Assembly: GCA_015178975.1 (NCBI GenBank)
Contig: WHVD01000001.1
Coordinates: 2,356,001 to 2,420,000 of the forward strand
Direction: 5' to 3'
Origin: Hysterangium stoloniferum
Lineage: Eukaryota; Basidiomycota; Agaricomycetes; Hysterangiales; Hysterangiaceae
Length of the DNA stretch: 64,000 nucleotides
Every line of letters begins with the position of its first letter. Within the stretch, counting starts at the first letter, position 1. The notes under the pieces were generated by a model. The model saw nothing but the letters and a program-made list of their open reading frames with translations. It was not told the origin of the DNA and made no database searches. The translations under genes and the position numbers were made by a program. Shown one piece after another: positions 23,526 through 35,565 of the stretch.

Positions 23526-24312
23526 TGTTACGACCGTGTCGTAACCCATGTCACAGCCCGATGGTCTCCGAGAATACTACAGTCTATCGATGTTCCAAGT
23601 TATTGATCAAGTCATCATTTCAGCAACCTTCAGAATACCGACACTGACGTATACCTTCATGGTGATCAAACCTCGTTTACGCCCCTGTCAAAATATACTT
23701 GTACCATCTGGTTATGCTTTGATACGTCCCCTTTCATTATGAGGATCCATTTTACTCTATGTTTCACATATGCCCATATATACTTGTAGCCCGTGGACTA
23801 TTCCCTTTTCTCGTAATCCCACTCTCGGCTAAATCTTGGCTTCCGATCTTATCGTAACTTCCAGTTTCTAGTCAAGTCTATTTGTCAAATAGTGTTTCCG
23901 CTCATCCCTTAGTTAGTAGTTTCTAGCCACCGATAACTCATATATAAGACCCACTGTAATGTAGTTATTAGACAATCAGAATATCGACTTAGATCAACTT
24001 AGATACCCCTCTAATTTCCGACTCCATTATCTATTCACAACCACCACATTCCGACTCCATCTGATTTACGATTCAACCTACATTTACGACTTCAACCTCT
24101 AATCTCCGACTCTCAGTCTCCGACTCTCTCAGTCTCCGACTCTCTCAGTCTCCAACTCTCTCAGTCTCCAACTCTCTCAGTCTCCAACTCTTGGTCTCTG
24201 ACCCCTCAACCCAACCCTCGACTTATCCTTCGGTTTCCAATCGGTAGTTTACTGAGAGGTTTACTTGACAGGACTAGTTTTCGCCTGCCCGAAATTTAAG
24301 GACACCTGACAG
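23526..24312 (+). mobile_element. Gypsy-type LTR with adjacent leader box, inserted in gag
   Basis: Starts TGTTACGAC and probably ends near ACCTGACA. It is followed by the leader box GGTGCAGCACATAAGCTGAAG (24325-24345), which recurs beside Gypsy gag at 59155. Related LTR sequence is at 63200-63370 and, in reverse, at 63548-64000. It carries about five copies of a 16-bp CTCTCAGTCTCCRACT repeat near 24110-24190. It splits the gag-like ORF of the Ngaro-like element. The exact right boundary is uncertain. Confidence 0.65.
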
Positions 24313-25827
24313 TAACTTGTGAGGGTGCAGCACATAAGCTGAAGCCAAGTCCTTCCATTCAGTCCCTGTCGGCCAGCCGACATCTATCAGTTTCTGCTCT
24401 TAACAATAACCAATTGGCATAGGCTCGTAAGAAATCCACAGCGGTAAGTGACACCTCTGAAGGAAAACAAGCAGTATCGAGGAAATATTCACCCACCCCA
24501 TTCCCAACTGAGATTCTAGAATACTTAAGATCAACATTTCCACGAACCTGCTGCAAGGATTTTGTAGTCAACATAGACAAAGGAATATATACCTTCTTGA
24601 AAGCCATATGTAAGATCTGGTTGGGAATGGATGCCGGATCCAATTCCAGCTTGTTATGCCGGATTTCATCGAAGTCATAAATTGGGAGTGCTTTTGAATA
24701 ATCCACAGTCTGATATTTACTAGATGTCGAAGAAGATGCATTAGCCAATGCGAACAACAAGTCAGGTCTGCCCTTGTTGATGGCAGCCATTAGAGGTGCG
24801 GTAATGCCTGCTGGTATGGGAAGCGTGGGGGGGAATCCACCAACATCCCTTTCTTTTAACCTGTTCTGACATGTTCTGTAGTCCCACATCCTGTGTGTCA
24901 GATACTAAGCTGCTCGACCCAACCCCCCTTTCAGGTGGGTCCTGCCCCATTTCTATACTCATACCCCTGTTGCCTGCCGTGGGCATTACCACACTACACA
25001 AAGCTCCTTCAGAAGGCACAGCCTCCAATGCCTCATCAGCGTGCACATCTGACCTTCCCTCTGCTCTCAGTGAGGCCCGGGCCTTGTTTCAGTCCCGCTT
25101 TTCATTGTTTGCTCTGATGATAGCATCCAGCATTGCATTGAAAAGGCTTTCAACAGAAATAAAGTTCTCAGCAACTGGTGCCTCCTCAACATTCACAAGT
25201 CCAGTCCTTACAGGCAGTGAAGGGGACCCTGCTCCTCCACTAGAGGTGTCGACCACCCAAGGTATAGCTGGAGGTAAACCTTGCCCCCTTACGGAGGGAG
25301 GTCTTGAATTCTTTCCATGAGCTGAAGACATGTATATGCCAAAAATGAAGTATATGCAGTTCAAACACGAACTGCCATCGATAGACCACTTTAATGTTAT
25401 AATCTGCTAGCCTAAGTTTCACAGTACGAGGACTCTCTACTGTTGGAGCGTAGCCACTAAGAGTAGAGTGGGTAGATGCTAAGCCAGTGATATTGCTAGG
25501 CTTTCAGATGAGGGATCTACTCCTCATCTGAACTAACTATATACTAGTATACATGGTCTGTGCACTGGTCTGTGCACGATGGCGTGCTATGGATCTAGTG
25601 AACTCTAACTAAATATATCAATCACATGTGTGAACTGGCCAGAACCTATACAGTCACAAGACGAGATATGAGATTACGATTAATCACATTATCATATTCT
25701 AACATTTAAAAGATTCTACTCAAGCAGACAAGTAGTATGTTGTCTGAAGTAGGTGCCTTGTTTCCACCTTAGTCAGCACCTTCTGATCCCAAAGCTCTCA
25801 TTGTTCGCAGCAGGTTCAGTAAGTATA

Positions 25828-26880
25828 ATAACTTAATCTTCGTGCAATGGGGAGGCAGGTTCAGAGTCCGGATTATGGAAAACTTGGAAAAGTACATTTT
25901 CAGTGGCTAGGGTCCCTGAACATGAATGTGATTGGACTACTTGGACTATTTAATCTGATGTGTTGCATTCTTGCCACACATCTTGATGAAATGAGGTAGC
26001 GTGGAAACTATATCAAAGTGTGATATCTTGCAAATAGTTTCTGAAATTCAACCCAGCCAAAACAAACTCATACCTCTTTCTGTCTCAAATCCCAAGTGGG
26101 TCTCCTGCCTCAGACATTTTGACCAACACCAGCTTGCCGTCACTTTCAGTCTTCACTTCACAAAGTTTAACACTCCACCACAAGGTGACCTGATTATTTC
26201 CTGCCTTTTCATAATGATAATAAGTGTGGGTCACAACCGATAAGGTGTGTAACAGTTGGAAGTTCTTCAGTCAATCAAATACTGTCTCATTACGATAAGC
26301 TCACGGGCATGATCTTTGAGATGACAGAACGTGCATATACATTCACTAATATCCTTTCTACCTCTGCCTGTGACGGATGACAACGAATCAAGTACCATGA
26401 CGTGCTAAGGGGGGGATTAGCCATTGATTGTCTTTCTTCAGTTAGCAATAATGCTGCATCCACCTTCTTCCTCTTTATCGCATCTAGTCCCATATAATAT
26501 TAAACAATACATTGTAGTTACATAGGCTGTGTTGCCTTTACTTACGCTCCCTGTGGACATCCCAAATTCTCCCTCGCCTGGACAATGTAATTCATCAACA
26601 TCATCATAGAATCATTACACTGTGTTGAATCTTTGAAACGAGCTCTGCATGTAAAATGCCATGGACTCTGAGGGTAACCATATATCTGTTGTGCACCGCT
26701 GCTGCTCAAAGAAACCCTCATACCCCATACATATCTTTCTAGACATTTATGACCAATCTTGAGAGTTTGATTATGATATCTCTGTCGGTCTTGAAAAGTT
26801 GCAGGTTATAAAATAATATCCCATTGATCCTTCTCTCATCCAAAACGTGCATGTTACATAGTGGTGCTTTATCATGAGAT
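25828..26880 (-). pseudogene. X2, right part (5' half of an X paralog)
   Basis: Continues X2 beyond the Ngaro-like insertion. The kinase-like exon (about 25870-25960) and exon-5-like lysine strand (about 26100-26200) resemble those at 46200-46600. Upstream on the minus strand, 26380-26493 reads AIKRKKVDAALLLTEERQSM, a candidate N-terminal exon found only in X copies (also at 46760-46850). Deletions relative to 46200-46760 are visible, e.g. in the kinase-like exon. Confidence 0.45.
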
Positions 26881-27091
26881 GTTCATTATTATACTGACAG
26901 AAAATATATATGTATTGCATGTATGCGTGTAGTTACTCACCATATAATGTACACTCATATTATCCATCATAGCTATCCAGTCCACAAACGGTTCAAGCCT
27001 ATGTCACTTTCCACCACCATGTTGCACTGCACGGAAGGACCATTGATATCTTCACAAAAAAAGGATAGGCGAATGATGGTGACTAATATCA

Positions 27092-27351
27092 TGTTGGAAA
27101 TAACGATGAAACATCTTCCTCCTAGGGGCGGTTCCCCTATTCCCGCAACGTTTTATATGAAAATGCTAATTGTGGACAATGTTTTTGAGGTTAATGCATT
27201 ATTTTAACAGTGTACACCTAAACTAGCACCAAACCTATCTTGTCAGAAGGTGATTAACTAACTGAGACATTGATTGAGATACAAGTACTTCTATTACAAG
27301 TCCATTAAACCACTTGTAGATTGTATAAGTCAACTCATACTATTTTTAATA
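27092..27351. mobile_element. Solo LTR-like element, family LTR-3
   Basis: Shares its whole length with 30445-30715, including AAATGCTAATTGTGGAC, TAGCACCAAACCTATCTTGTC and the end CTCATACTATTTTTAATA. It interrupts W2 relative to W3 near 47390. The start is placed at a TGTTGG word; the boundary is approximate. Confidence 0.6.
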
Positions 27352-29787
27352 TGACACACCCACCCGGAACCTCCGTATGTTCAATCAACCACTACAACCG
27401 TCTCCGTGCCACTATTCCAGGTAGGAAATAATCCCTTCTGATAACGACCGGTTGGGAATGGCTGCGAACGGGGCGGCGTTGAAGGTGGGGAGAGAGGCTG
27501 GAGTTAAGCGAAGCGGGAATGTAGAATGACATTAAACGTGAGAGCTGTGGAATGGGAGGGAGGAAAAGTGGCAAGGCGGATGAACTCAACATGATTCAGA
27601 ATGGAATGAATACGCAATAGGTGAGGGATATAAGTACATACCAATAAGCGCTCATCACAATTACCATCCTAAAGCGGGGTGTCACCCAGTTCCAGTTCCG
27701 AGGTAGCGGGTTAGTCCAAAATAGGTACGTCATCTTTAGGTAGTTTGATGGGAAATCGGTGAGGGGGCGTTTTCTGGCCTGAGAGGATTCCGCCATGTTG
27801 GCATCTGAAGGTCAATACGACGCGAGAAGGTTGGGTGCAGGTACAGCCGTGGGTGAGAAAGGATAGGGGATAGTGTATGCGAAAGGCTGGAAGTGTGAAT
27901 ATTGATTAGAGGGTGGACACCATGTAGCAACTGTTTCCAATATTTCTGATTCTTGTCAGTCTTGGAGAGAAGACAGGCTCGAACACATTGGACGAGTATG
28001 ACGTACCTGAGGATGGTTCGACTTTTCAAGGAGTGGCCTCCCTCCTTGTCCATGACACGCGCAATACCTCACCGTGGTCACAAACTCAGACGTGTCCTTC
28101 TCCTTCTCCTCAACAGTGGCTAGGTCCCTCACCGGCGGTCCGCGGCCGTCTCTCACCAACGCCACCAACGCAGTCATCAAAGCTTCCCAGATCATACGCC
28201 TAGATTTATTAGTACCTACCTTACACCAGGTCCAAAAGAAGTAGCGAAAAGGTCTCGAAGTGTAACCATCTATCTGGGATGGAATGGAATGGATGAACGA
28301 AAGGGCTCATTGTGTGATCTTTCTAGTTCTTGAAGGAAAATTCTTCCCAGAGAGTGCCATCAAATATGTCTAAAGATTCCTGTGGCAATCGATGGCCGGT
28401 GCTCGCCTTCCTCGAGTTCATAGCAATGAAACACCGGGACCCACTTATGAAGTTCAGCATCAAGTAACTACTTTATATAACAGTTGAAAATATACAAAAT
28501 GGGGTAAATATGAAAATCCTAGGAGCGTTTTAAAGGGAACGCAAATTCCAATTAAAACCTATTAAGTATTCTGGGTACAAATAAATGCCCCGCACTTATT
28601 TTGCAGAGTACCAGTAAATGTATGATGTTGTAATCCCGTCGTCAATTGGGATCACTGGCGGTCACACAAGTTGACAGGACCACGGTGTATTGTCCAGAGC
28701 AGAACAAGATACAGGCAAGTGCAGCGTACGGTAAGATCTAAGGTCCTGAAAACTTCCCGGCTACTTATACCGTACAACACGGTGATTATGTAATCACGTA
28801 AAACTAAAGGGTCCGTGCGTAAGACTGGGGGCACCAGGATTACAGATGTTCACACCAGCAAGCCACATAAATACAGGTGACGAAAGATTGTTCGATAATG
28901 CCGCCGTGAATTTTTGCATTAATGGAGTTCTGAGGGGGTGCACACTTGTGTGCAATTGTTCATCTTCAAGAGTAAGTCCTTGGATTACGGAAATATTGAA
29001 AAGGTACATGGTTTGGTGCATGGGCATACAGGTGCGCCAACGGCTTCAATTCCCTCATGCTCCCACGTTCCGCCTTCATAACCTTCTCTCGTCATTAAAA
29101 ACACACTCCCTTCATCCGCACCACCCTTTCCCATTTCGATCCGACTATGCACGATGTAGTACCCAGAACGCGCGAGCGACCCTTTGTGCCATATAAACCT
29201 GTAAATATGGTATCTGGCTGGGAGTGATTTTGACCTGTGCATGAGTGGACTTTGACTGGATGCAAACCTCATCCGGAGGCAGCGTCTGACCTTGTTGCAG
29301 TCCCGAGGCAAGGTATTCATACAAAATAAGAACAACATCGTCAGGCAACTTGATGGGGATGTCTTCAAGAAAAAGAAAGGGAAGACTATGACAAGAGATG
29401 AAAGGAGAACCACCGCTGAACACGTTTTATAGGTAGCCGGTTCACGTGTGGAAAATTCGTCGCATGAACAACAAATATATCAGGGAAAGTCACAACACGT
29501 GCACGTCTGGAAACACATTCACGACTTAGTCGATATCAGCCGATAGTACGGGGACGACACTATGAAAGACTCACGCCTATGGTAGAATCCCTGCCTCACA
29601 CCGTGGACACGAATACTCAACCGCATGTTTACCCGACACGCCCCCTATGCACTCACGCAGCTTCCACCGCCCATGCAAAACCTCCTCTCCCAAGCCGGGA
29701 TTAGATACCGACGCTCAAATCATCATGCTCTTCCACACGACAGCACGCACCCCCTTGCACTATATACACCGTGACTCTTGCTCCACC

Positions 29788-30024
29788 TCAAAGCAGAAGA
29801 TGACAGTAGCCTCCGGCTCCGGGACGTGTTTTTAGCTTGTTGATGCAGGACTTTAAGAATATATATGCGAAGAACTCTTGCGTGTCTTGCTGTTTCGCCA
29901 TCGATAATTCCTCGTGGACTCTTCCGATGAGGGATTTGAGCATGGTGGGTTTGATGGTTTTTGGAATACGGGAAGTGGCGTCGAGGATGGACGAGGTGAT
30001 CATAGTCGATAGCATTAGTTCCAT
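29788..30024 (-). pseudogene. Ubiquitin-specific-protease-like exon fragment
   Basis: The minus-strand frame reads SILDATSRIP, then MLKSLIGRVHEEL and KQQDTQEFFAYI. QQDxxEFF is the sequence between the Cys and His boxes of the USP/UBP peptidase family that remove ubiquitin. The catalytic Cys box (GNTCYxNS-like) and His box are not visible nearby. Decayed equivalents lie at about 9630-9800 and 48250-48400. It may be a fragment captured into the cassette; it is too short to be active. Confidence 0.5.
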
Positions 30025-30444
30025 GGGCTCACCAGCACTTCGGCGGTGGTAGGGACACCGGCGGTGTGAGAGAGGAAATGGCCGTGAGGGTGCGATAACC
30101 AGTCTGAGCGGATTAAGTCCGCTATCTTGCGCATATGAAAGTCAAAAGAGGATATTGGGAGCTATTCGGTGCAGGAACAGGCGTGGGTGAGACAGGATAA
30201 GAGATGGTATGTGCGGAAGGCTAGTGAAATCTCATTTCCATTGGAAGAAAGGAGGACATGCTTCTTTGTCAAATCATTGTGGTGTCTCTTCTCTCCGAAA
30301 AAATTCTGAAAGACGAGGACTGGGAATGCGAGAAAGTCTGGGAGGAAGAATGAGCGCAAGCCGTAGGACTCCAGCACATGTTACGCGATGTCACACAGTT
30401 ACGGCGAAGAACTACTTTTTTTGTAATTATTTTTGACAATCAAC

Positions 30445-30715
30445 TGTTAAATTTGATGATGAAACACACCTTTTTATAGGGGGAGTCCACCAATTATTGC
30501 AACTTTTCATATGAAGATGCTAATTGTGGACCATGCATTTGGAGGTTAATGTGTGTCAGAACCACTATACACCTCCCAGAGCACCAAACCTATATTGTCA
30601 GGAGGTGCTACACTAACTGACACAAGATATCAAGACACAATTACTTTCACTACAAGCTTATTAAACCCTTGTAGATTGTGTATTGCAATAGAGTCAACTC
30701 ATACTATTTTTAATA
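30445..30715. mobile_element. Solo LTR-like element, family LTR-3, with 5-bp target duplication
   Basis: 271 bp from TGTTAAATTT to TTTTTAATA, flanked by TCAAC on both sides (30440-30444 and 30716-30720). The other cassette copies (e.g. 49336-49352) show the uninterrupted site. Non-coding. The ends are not the canonical TG...CA, so a MITE-like origin is not excluded. Confidence 0.7.
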
Positions 30716-30817
30716 TCAACATTCACGTATCCTTACATCTTCTGTTCACAATTTAATTATGGGCAGAGCTCCAAAGCTCCAGTAAATAAAGAGCTTTTAT
30801 ATCTCATAATGATATAG

Positions 30818-33575
30818 CTAGACTTGACGGGAAAATGTTCGATGGGTGTGATCGTGTCCAAGTTTAATCATCCTCCCATATGCACCTAGGTAGCTGAAAA
30901 TAACGTATCCACCTTATTCAAGACGTTAATACTATTAAAAAAGGACAACGTCGACACTCACGGGTCTGGCTCAAATACCGTGTCCGGCCACACAGGGTCA
31001 TGTATCCAACTGGGCTCCGCATCATAAGAAGCGCGCAACTGCACATCCAGGACAGGTGCCCCCGAGGGGCCAGAAATATAACGTGGAGAAGTAGGCTCAA
31101 ACAGGAATATGGTACGCGGTTCCACATCTCCGGAGTGGCTAAATTACTCCGTCAGGCTCTCACATTGATGAAGGGGGAACTGAGACAAACAGGTTTTGAG
31201 GCATTTCCACAACTACTTGTGTCTCCCATTCGTTTACTATTCCCACAAAGGGTTCAATATCATTTCCAAAAGAATTCTGTGCTTACTGATCATCAACTCG
31301 TGTGGAGAGACACCCTTGATCCGATTTTTTTCTATGTAAAGCGGTGCGTATGCTCTCCATGCTCTTTGCACTTCACACCAGGGCCAGCAGAAATATTCGA
31401 GCCAGACATAAGGCCGGCAGAAATGTTCGATACTGACTTCGCCAGTATCATAAGTATATCTACGCGGCAGAAAACTGAGCAACGATTGGGTCAGTGTGCT
31501 AGCTCGAAAAATACCTTCTCATTGGTTTTCCACCTCGTAGGGTTACACTCTCACGCTCGTATAAATATCTAAAATCTTCCTCGTGGAGGTAAACCCCAAC
31601 CTCGACTGAGGGTTCCATACCGATGGTTTCAGAGAACCACTCATGTAGATTCCCACATACTACAAAACCCCCTGTAACTTTATCCCGATAGCCCACGTCC
31701 CACAAAGCGATGGACCCCAGATCTCCCTCCTCGATGTCGCCCGTGATTGGTTGCAGAAACCCGAAGTCCAGTATTTGATTGGCCAATTGATGAATGGTGT
31801 GCGAGCTTCGAAGTTGTTGATCCATTAAAGCAGTGCCGAGATCCGATGAATCCACGTTGTACATGAATAAGTCTACGATAGAGTCGGGTGATGATGGATT
31901 CATCCTAAAGTCACCGGTATAAATACCGGGAAGCCATCTCCCATAGTACCCTGGGGTCCGGAACAGTGTTCCGGTAAACACAAGCTTCAAATGATGGCGA
32001 TTGCCAGGACAGTCTGTGACAGTCACAATTGAATCACCGGGATTTAAAAACTGAATAGACAAAGTTATCATTGACATCTGATGTCAGTCGAATTAACGAA
32101 CGAGCTTTTCAATTCGAAATTCGCTGTTGGAACAGAATTCAACTAAACCCTAATGTCACAATGTCACATTAGCATTTGCGGGAGGGAAAGTATCCAAGTA
32201 CGTCACATTGTAAGAATCCCTCTAAAATATATTGCGCTAGCTTGGAAATATCGCAAGTAATTTCATTCACCATGTCCCACAGTCCCAAAATGGTTTCTCT
32301 CAGACCGGATAATCTGGTGCGTTCGAGCCAATTGCATGCGTCCTCAGGTTCGGGGCCCGGATTACGGAAAACTTGGAAAAATACATTGTCTTGTGCGTTA
32401 CTGTAGCCCAAGAACTCAACAACGCTAGGATCCCTGAACATGGATGTGATTGGACTACTTGGGTTATTTAATCTGATGTGTCTCATTCTTACCACACGTC
32501 TTGATAGGAAGTGAGGTCGCGTTGGAACTATATCAAAAGTGTGACATGTTGCAAATATTTTCTGAAATCCAAACCAGCCAAAAGAGAACTCGTACCTCTT
32601 TGTGTCTCAAATCCCATGTGGGTCTCCCGCCTTCGTACATTTTGACCAATACCGACTTACCGTCACTTTCAGCCTTCGCTTCACAAAGTTTGACACTCCA
32701 CCGCAAGGCGACTCGATTATTTCCTGCCTTTTCATCATCATAATGATTATGTTTCGCGATCGATATGGTGCGTAACACTTGGAAATTCCTTCTATGAACC
32801 AACCACTATATAATTACTAGAAGCCAACGGGCTTGATCTTTGAGATGTCAGAATGAGCGTACGTGTTCACTAATATCGTTTCTTCCTCGGACCGTGACCG
32901 ATGAAAACGAATCAAGGATACCGCGTAATTGACGTATGATATCGACCATTCTGGTATCATCGACGGCTACGAGTTGAGCGACGGCGAATGAGGTATCCAG
33001 CGAAAAATACATCTAAGAGCCAATATGTATCACGAACAACTCTGAGTGTCGCTTTCAGCACGCACCATTGCCTCTTTCTCCGCTTCTTCCAATCGCCTTT
33101 CCAGTTTGGCGATAGACTTCTCTCGTTGTCGCATCCAAGACACGACGTGTGCTTTAAGACCCTTTCTTGGTGTGTATGACCGTGCAAGCAGAAGAATATC
33201 CTCGAGTGCACTGAAAACAATCGATCTATTCGTCAATTACGCTTACCCAGTAAATTTCAAGTTCTAACTTCTGATAATTGTCTAATATAGTTTTGAAATC
33301 GTCCGGGATATTCTCCCACTTCCCCCTCAGCTGATCGTGGAAAGCGACGAGACGACGTTCAGTGGTGTGGACAAGGTTATTCAATCTCTCGTTTTGCTCC
33401 CCGCTTGCCTAGTGATTGTGAATCATGATCCACATCAGCTCTTAAACTGGTGTTGATGCAGACGACCTACCTTTATAACGTTCATAATCTCCAAAACCAG
33501 GGCCGCTGCACTCTTTAAACCAGGTAATGGAACGGCATCTCCAGCGACTTTGACAACAATGGTTGCAATGTCCAT
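30818..33575 (-). CDS. Y3: MLKL-type helical N-terminus plus kinase-like protein (multi-exon)
   Basis: The model follows Y4. The start ATG is at 33573-33575; exon 1 encodes a 35-residue segment with VVKVAGDAVPLPGL and ends at GTAGGT. Exon 2 ends with a GTTAGA donor. Exon 3 encodes a charged coiled-coil-like stretch, KSIAKLERRLEEAEKEAM. Exon 5 has VLVKMYEG (kinase-like beta-3 lysine), followed by exon 6 FQRDLTSYQDV and exon 7 PSVVEFLGYSNAQDN. Exon 8 is the long C-terminal exon (31511-32077), followed by exons 9-11; stop at 30818-30820 after THRTFSRQV. HRD and DFG kinase motifs are not seen, so any kinase lobe is probably inactive. At exon 4 the acceptor AG found in Y4 (CATTAG) reads CATTCG here, so splicing may fail and this copy may be a pseudogene. 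Function is inferred only: fungal proteins with such N-termini are linked to regulated cell death. Confidence 0.6.
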
Positions 33576-34659
33576 GAGCGATAGCCGATTATCTTAGTAG
33601 AAAGTTGCTCTTTAGCACGTCGAGGCGCTGTATTTGCTGTTGGCTATGCCCTGGGACGGAGCGCCGGATCAGTAGGTGAAATGCAGTGTTCATTCAACAG
33701 CGACACACTTATATTCAAAGGCCGTAATCACGGTGTGGACTGTGTCCTGGGTGGAACTGTTGGAATAAAATGGATTAGATAGATCATTCGTCATTAAAAG
33801 AAAAACTGCACGATCTTACCAGTGGCCTATCAAGTTAAATGAAAGTACCATGATGTGCTAATGGATATATGGCACTGTAGCGATAGGTCAGTCGTGCCTT
33901 GGCCAATACAGCATAAAGATGTATGAGATAGCATTGTAATAAAATCGATTTCAAAAAGTAGTCTATGATTGAGATTTGCTTTTCGGGCTTTATTTGTTGG
34001 AATTTGCGGTGCTGCCATCCAAGCTGGCGCACTCGCTCTTCGTCACATTTGTCTCATCAATCATGTATGATCTAGCCATTTTGTATTCGAGTTCTGCTAA
34101 ATTACACAGTGTGGATTATGCCTAAAAAATTGTCTAAAATATATCAGTGCCGCAAAATGCACGAAGTGGGCCCTTCTGGGGTGGCCAATGCTGGAACGCG
34201 GGCTCGTTGTCGCTGACGAGGAGCGCGTTAGTATGGTACGGGGGGACGTTGCCGAAGGCAGCGCCGCGATGGCGGGTTGGTGATGTGGCCGGGAAGTGAC
34301 ACCTGGCCTGAGGCTGGAGCAGTGTATTAGTGAAAAGTAAGTAACATTTTGTTATCTCTGTTGTATTGGTTTCCTTACCTGGAGCGTCCCGTGGGCTTCT
34401 CTCATTAATACAAGATCAATGTCATTCATTAAGTCAACAACTTAAAAGGTTTGCACCGTTTATCGAAGGAACAACAAGTTGTTTATAGTTCTAACAATCG
34501 TATTAGTACTAGCGGTACTTGTAAGTTTGCTCGTGATGGGACCAGGCCTTCATATGTGAGTTTTGAATTTTCACGAAAACAATATTTCCCCCTTGTTGTT
34601 AATATCCGATAGGGTCGGCACTGCCGTTTTCACCGGTTTTTTTTCTGTCGATAGAATCT
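33576..34659. other. Spacer upstream of Y3; no gene recognised
   Basis: 33840-33870 resembles 52441-52480 (spacer near Z), and 33930-34170 matches 57220-57450, the left edge of X4. 34180-34330 is GC-rich with no homolog in the window. It ends at the copia-1B target AATCT. No supportable exon. Confidence 0.6.
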
Positions 34660-34964
34660 TGTTAGAGTATGATATTACAGCTGTTACATAGTCTATGATG
34701 TTCCCTATATTTTTCTGATATTTGTAGTATTTTTCCCAGCACTGTAGGTGCAGTATTGAGTGAGTTACCTAGTAAGGTAACTGATGTGTAGGTGCTTAGG
34801 TAAGCACCCTGTAGTATACTCCGCTGTGGGTGTGGGAAAGTCTCCTTAGTGTTTACTTTCCTCACACTCACAGGTATGTAGTTATTTCACAGTTGAATAC
34901 ATTAAGTGTTTACTTTCCTCACACTCACAGGGTGTTTGTCAAGAGTTATTCAACTGTTTCAACA
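34660..34964 (+). repeat. 5' LTR of copia-1B (305 bp)
   Basis: TGTTAGAG...TTCAACA. It differs from the 3' LTR (39832-40136) at a single position that I could find (AGCTGTTACA versus AGCTCTTACA). It contains two copies of GTGTTTACTTTCCTCACACT within 57 bp, a segment lacking in copia-1A. The 5' flank is AATCT (34655-34659), repeated after the 3' LTR. Confidence 0.95.
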
Positions 34965-34977
34965 GGTTATGGGCCCC
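34965..34977 (+). promoter_or_regulatory. Primer-binding site (half-tRNA, initiator Met type)
   Basis: GGTTATGGGCCCC follows the 5' LTR directly. Its complement, GGGGCCCATAACC, fits the anticodon stem-loop of initiator tRNA-Met (CAT anticodon), the internal 'half-tRNA' priming known for Drosophila copia and Ty5. The following GCTTCTAAACC shows no obvious further role. Confidence 0.7.
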
Positions 34978-35565
34978 GGCTTCTAAACCGGTACATCCAG
35001 TTGTCATCTGCGCAATCCATCACTTTGCACATCTTTTCTGACAACTTCTACTTTTCCAAAACACTCTACATTGCGTTTGGATTTTATTTTGGTTATATCT
35101 CCTTGGATTTTGGCCTGATTTGGTCGCTTTTTCGACTCACATCTCACACCTGTGATTGTGCGCATTTTTCGCCCATTTAGGCGCCAGTGTCCATAAAAGG
35201 AAATATATTCCCACGCTCCAAATCGCTTGTCGTCGCTCAATTTCCCTTTTTTGGGCAACTTCATTTTTATCACCCTTGTGACTCACCCTGTCACACCCTG
35301 TCACCTCTCTCTCCAGTCACACTCTTCCCTCACACCTCAAGCACTTCACAGTATCATCTGGGTCTGTGCCACGTCATTTTCCCTTTTTAACACGGTCTTT
35401 TAGATACATTGAACTTGAACTGTTGGCATTGTGCTCTTCAGTGGGCCTTTGTTTTTACCTTCCTTGCAATATCACGGTAACCCTGTTGAGCAAGGCGGTG
35501 TTACAACTGCGAGTCCAATTACTTAGTTCTTTTTAAGTTAAATTCTTGGTGGATATTGACGTGTC

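Larger units (their letters stand above)
22656..25364 (-). pseudogene. gag-like ORF of the Ngaro-like element, interrupted
   Basis: The likely start is near 25330 (MSSAHGKNSRPP). The frame meets a TGA near 25087 after NEKRD, consistent with CGA to TGA. It shifts frame near 24840-24890 and continues with FALANASSSTSSKYQT and VGEYFLDTACFPSE to about 24359. A Gypsy LTR plus leader box (23526-24355) then interrupts it. It resumes at about 23455 with DPDFAMWFPAWFEMDKALH and ends with a zinc knuckle, CSLCGDTTHPTWTC (CX2CX4HX4C), near 22670. It would form the nucleocapsid shell. A 194-bp tandem duplication (22875-23262) lies before the knuckle. Confidence 0.65.
18677..25827 (-). mobile_element. Ngaro-like tyrosine-recombinase retrotransposon with split direct repeats
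   Basis: The element reads on the minus strand as A1 - gag - RT - RNase H - tyrosine recombinase - B1 - A2 - B2, the split-direct-repeat order typical of Ngaro-type YR retrotransposons. A1 is 25708-25827, B1 18961-19092, A2 18837-18960 and B2 18677-18812. It interrupts repeat X2: the sequence before 18677 and after 25827 joins to the uninterrupted X sequence seen at 58430-58450 and 46180-46200 without a target duplication, as expected for tyrosine-recombinase integration. Later events inside it are a Gypsy LTR insertion (23526-24312), an LTR-2 insertion and an inversion (about 21431-22243). Confidence 0.85.
26881..30160 (-). pseudogene. W2: longest copy of the W spacer, with F-box-like and USP-like remnants
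   Basis: It corresponds to W3 (46761-48990) and W1. On the minus strand near 29330-29390 the peptide IPIKLPDDVVLILYEYLA resembles an F-box start. A diverged duplicate, FPIKLPKDDVPIL in one frame, lies near 27720-27760. 29788-30024 holds the USP-like exon (separate entry). Between these pieces there are no open frames conserved among copies. 28200-28900 has no counterpart in W1 or W3 that I could see and no recognisable gene. Confidence 0.4.

Noticed and set aside
18677..25827. DIRS-type element with inverted terminal repeats
   Set aside because: The repeats at the two ends are direct and in A1...B1-A2-B2 order, which fits Ngaro rather than DIRS1.
33490..33560. GDYERYK-type reading of the first Y exon in an alternative frame
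   Set aside because: The frame with an ATG and a GTAGGT donor gives a start codon and phase continuity in both Y3 and Y4.
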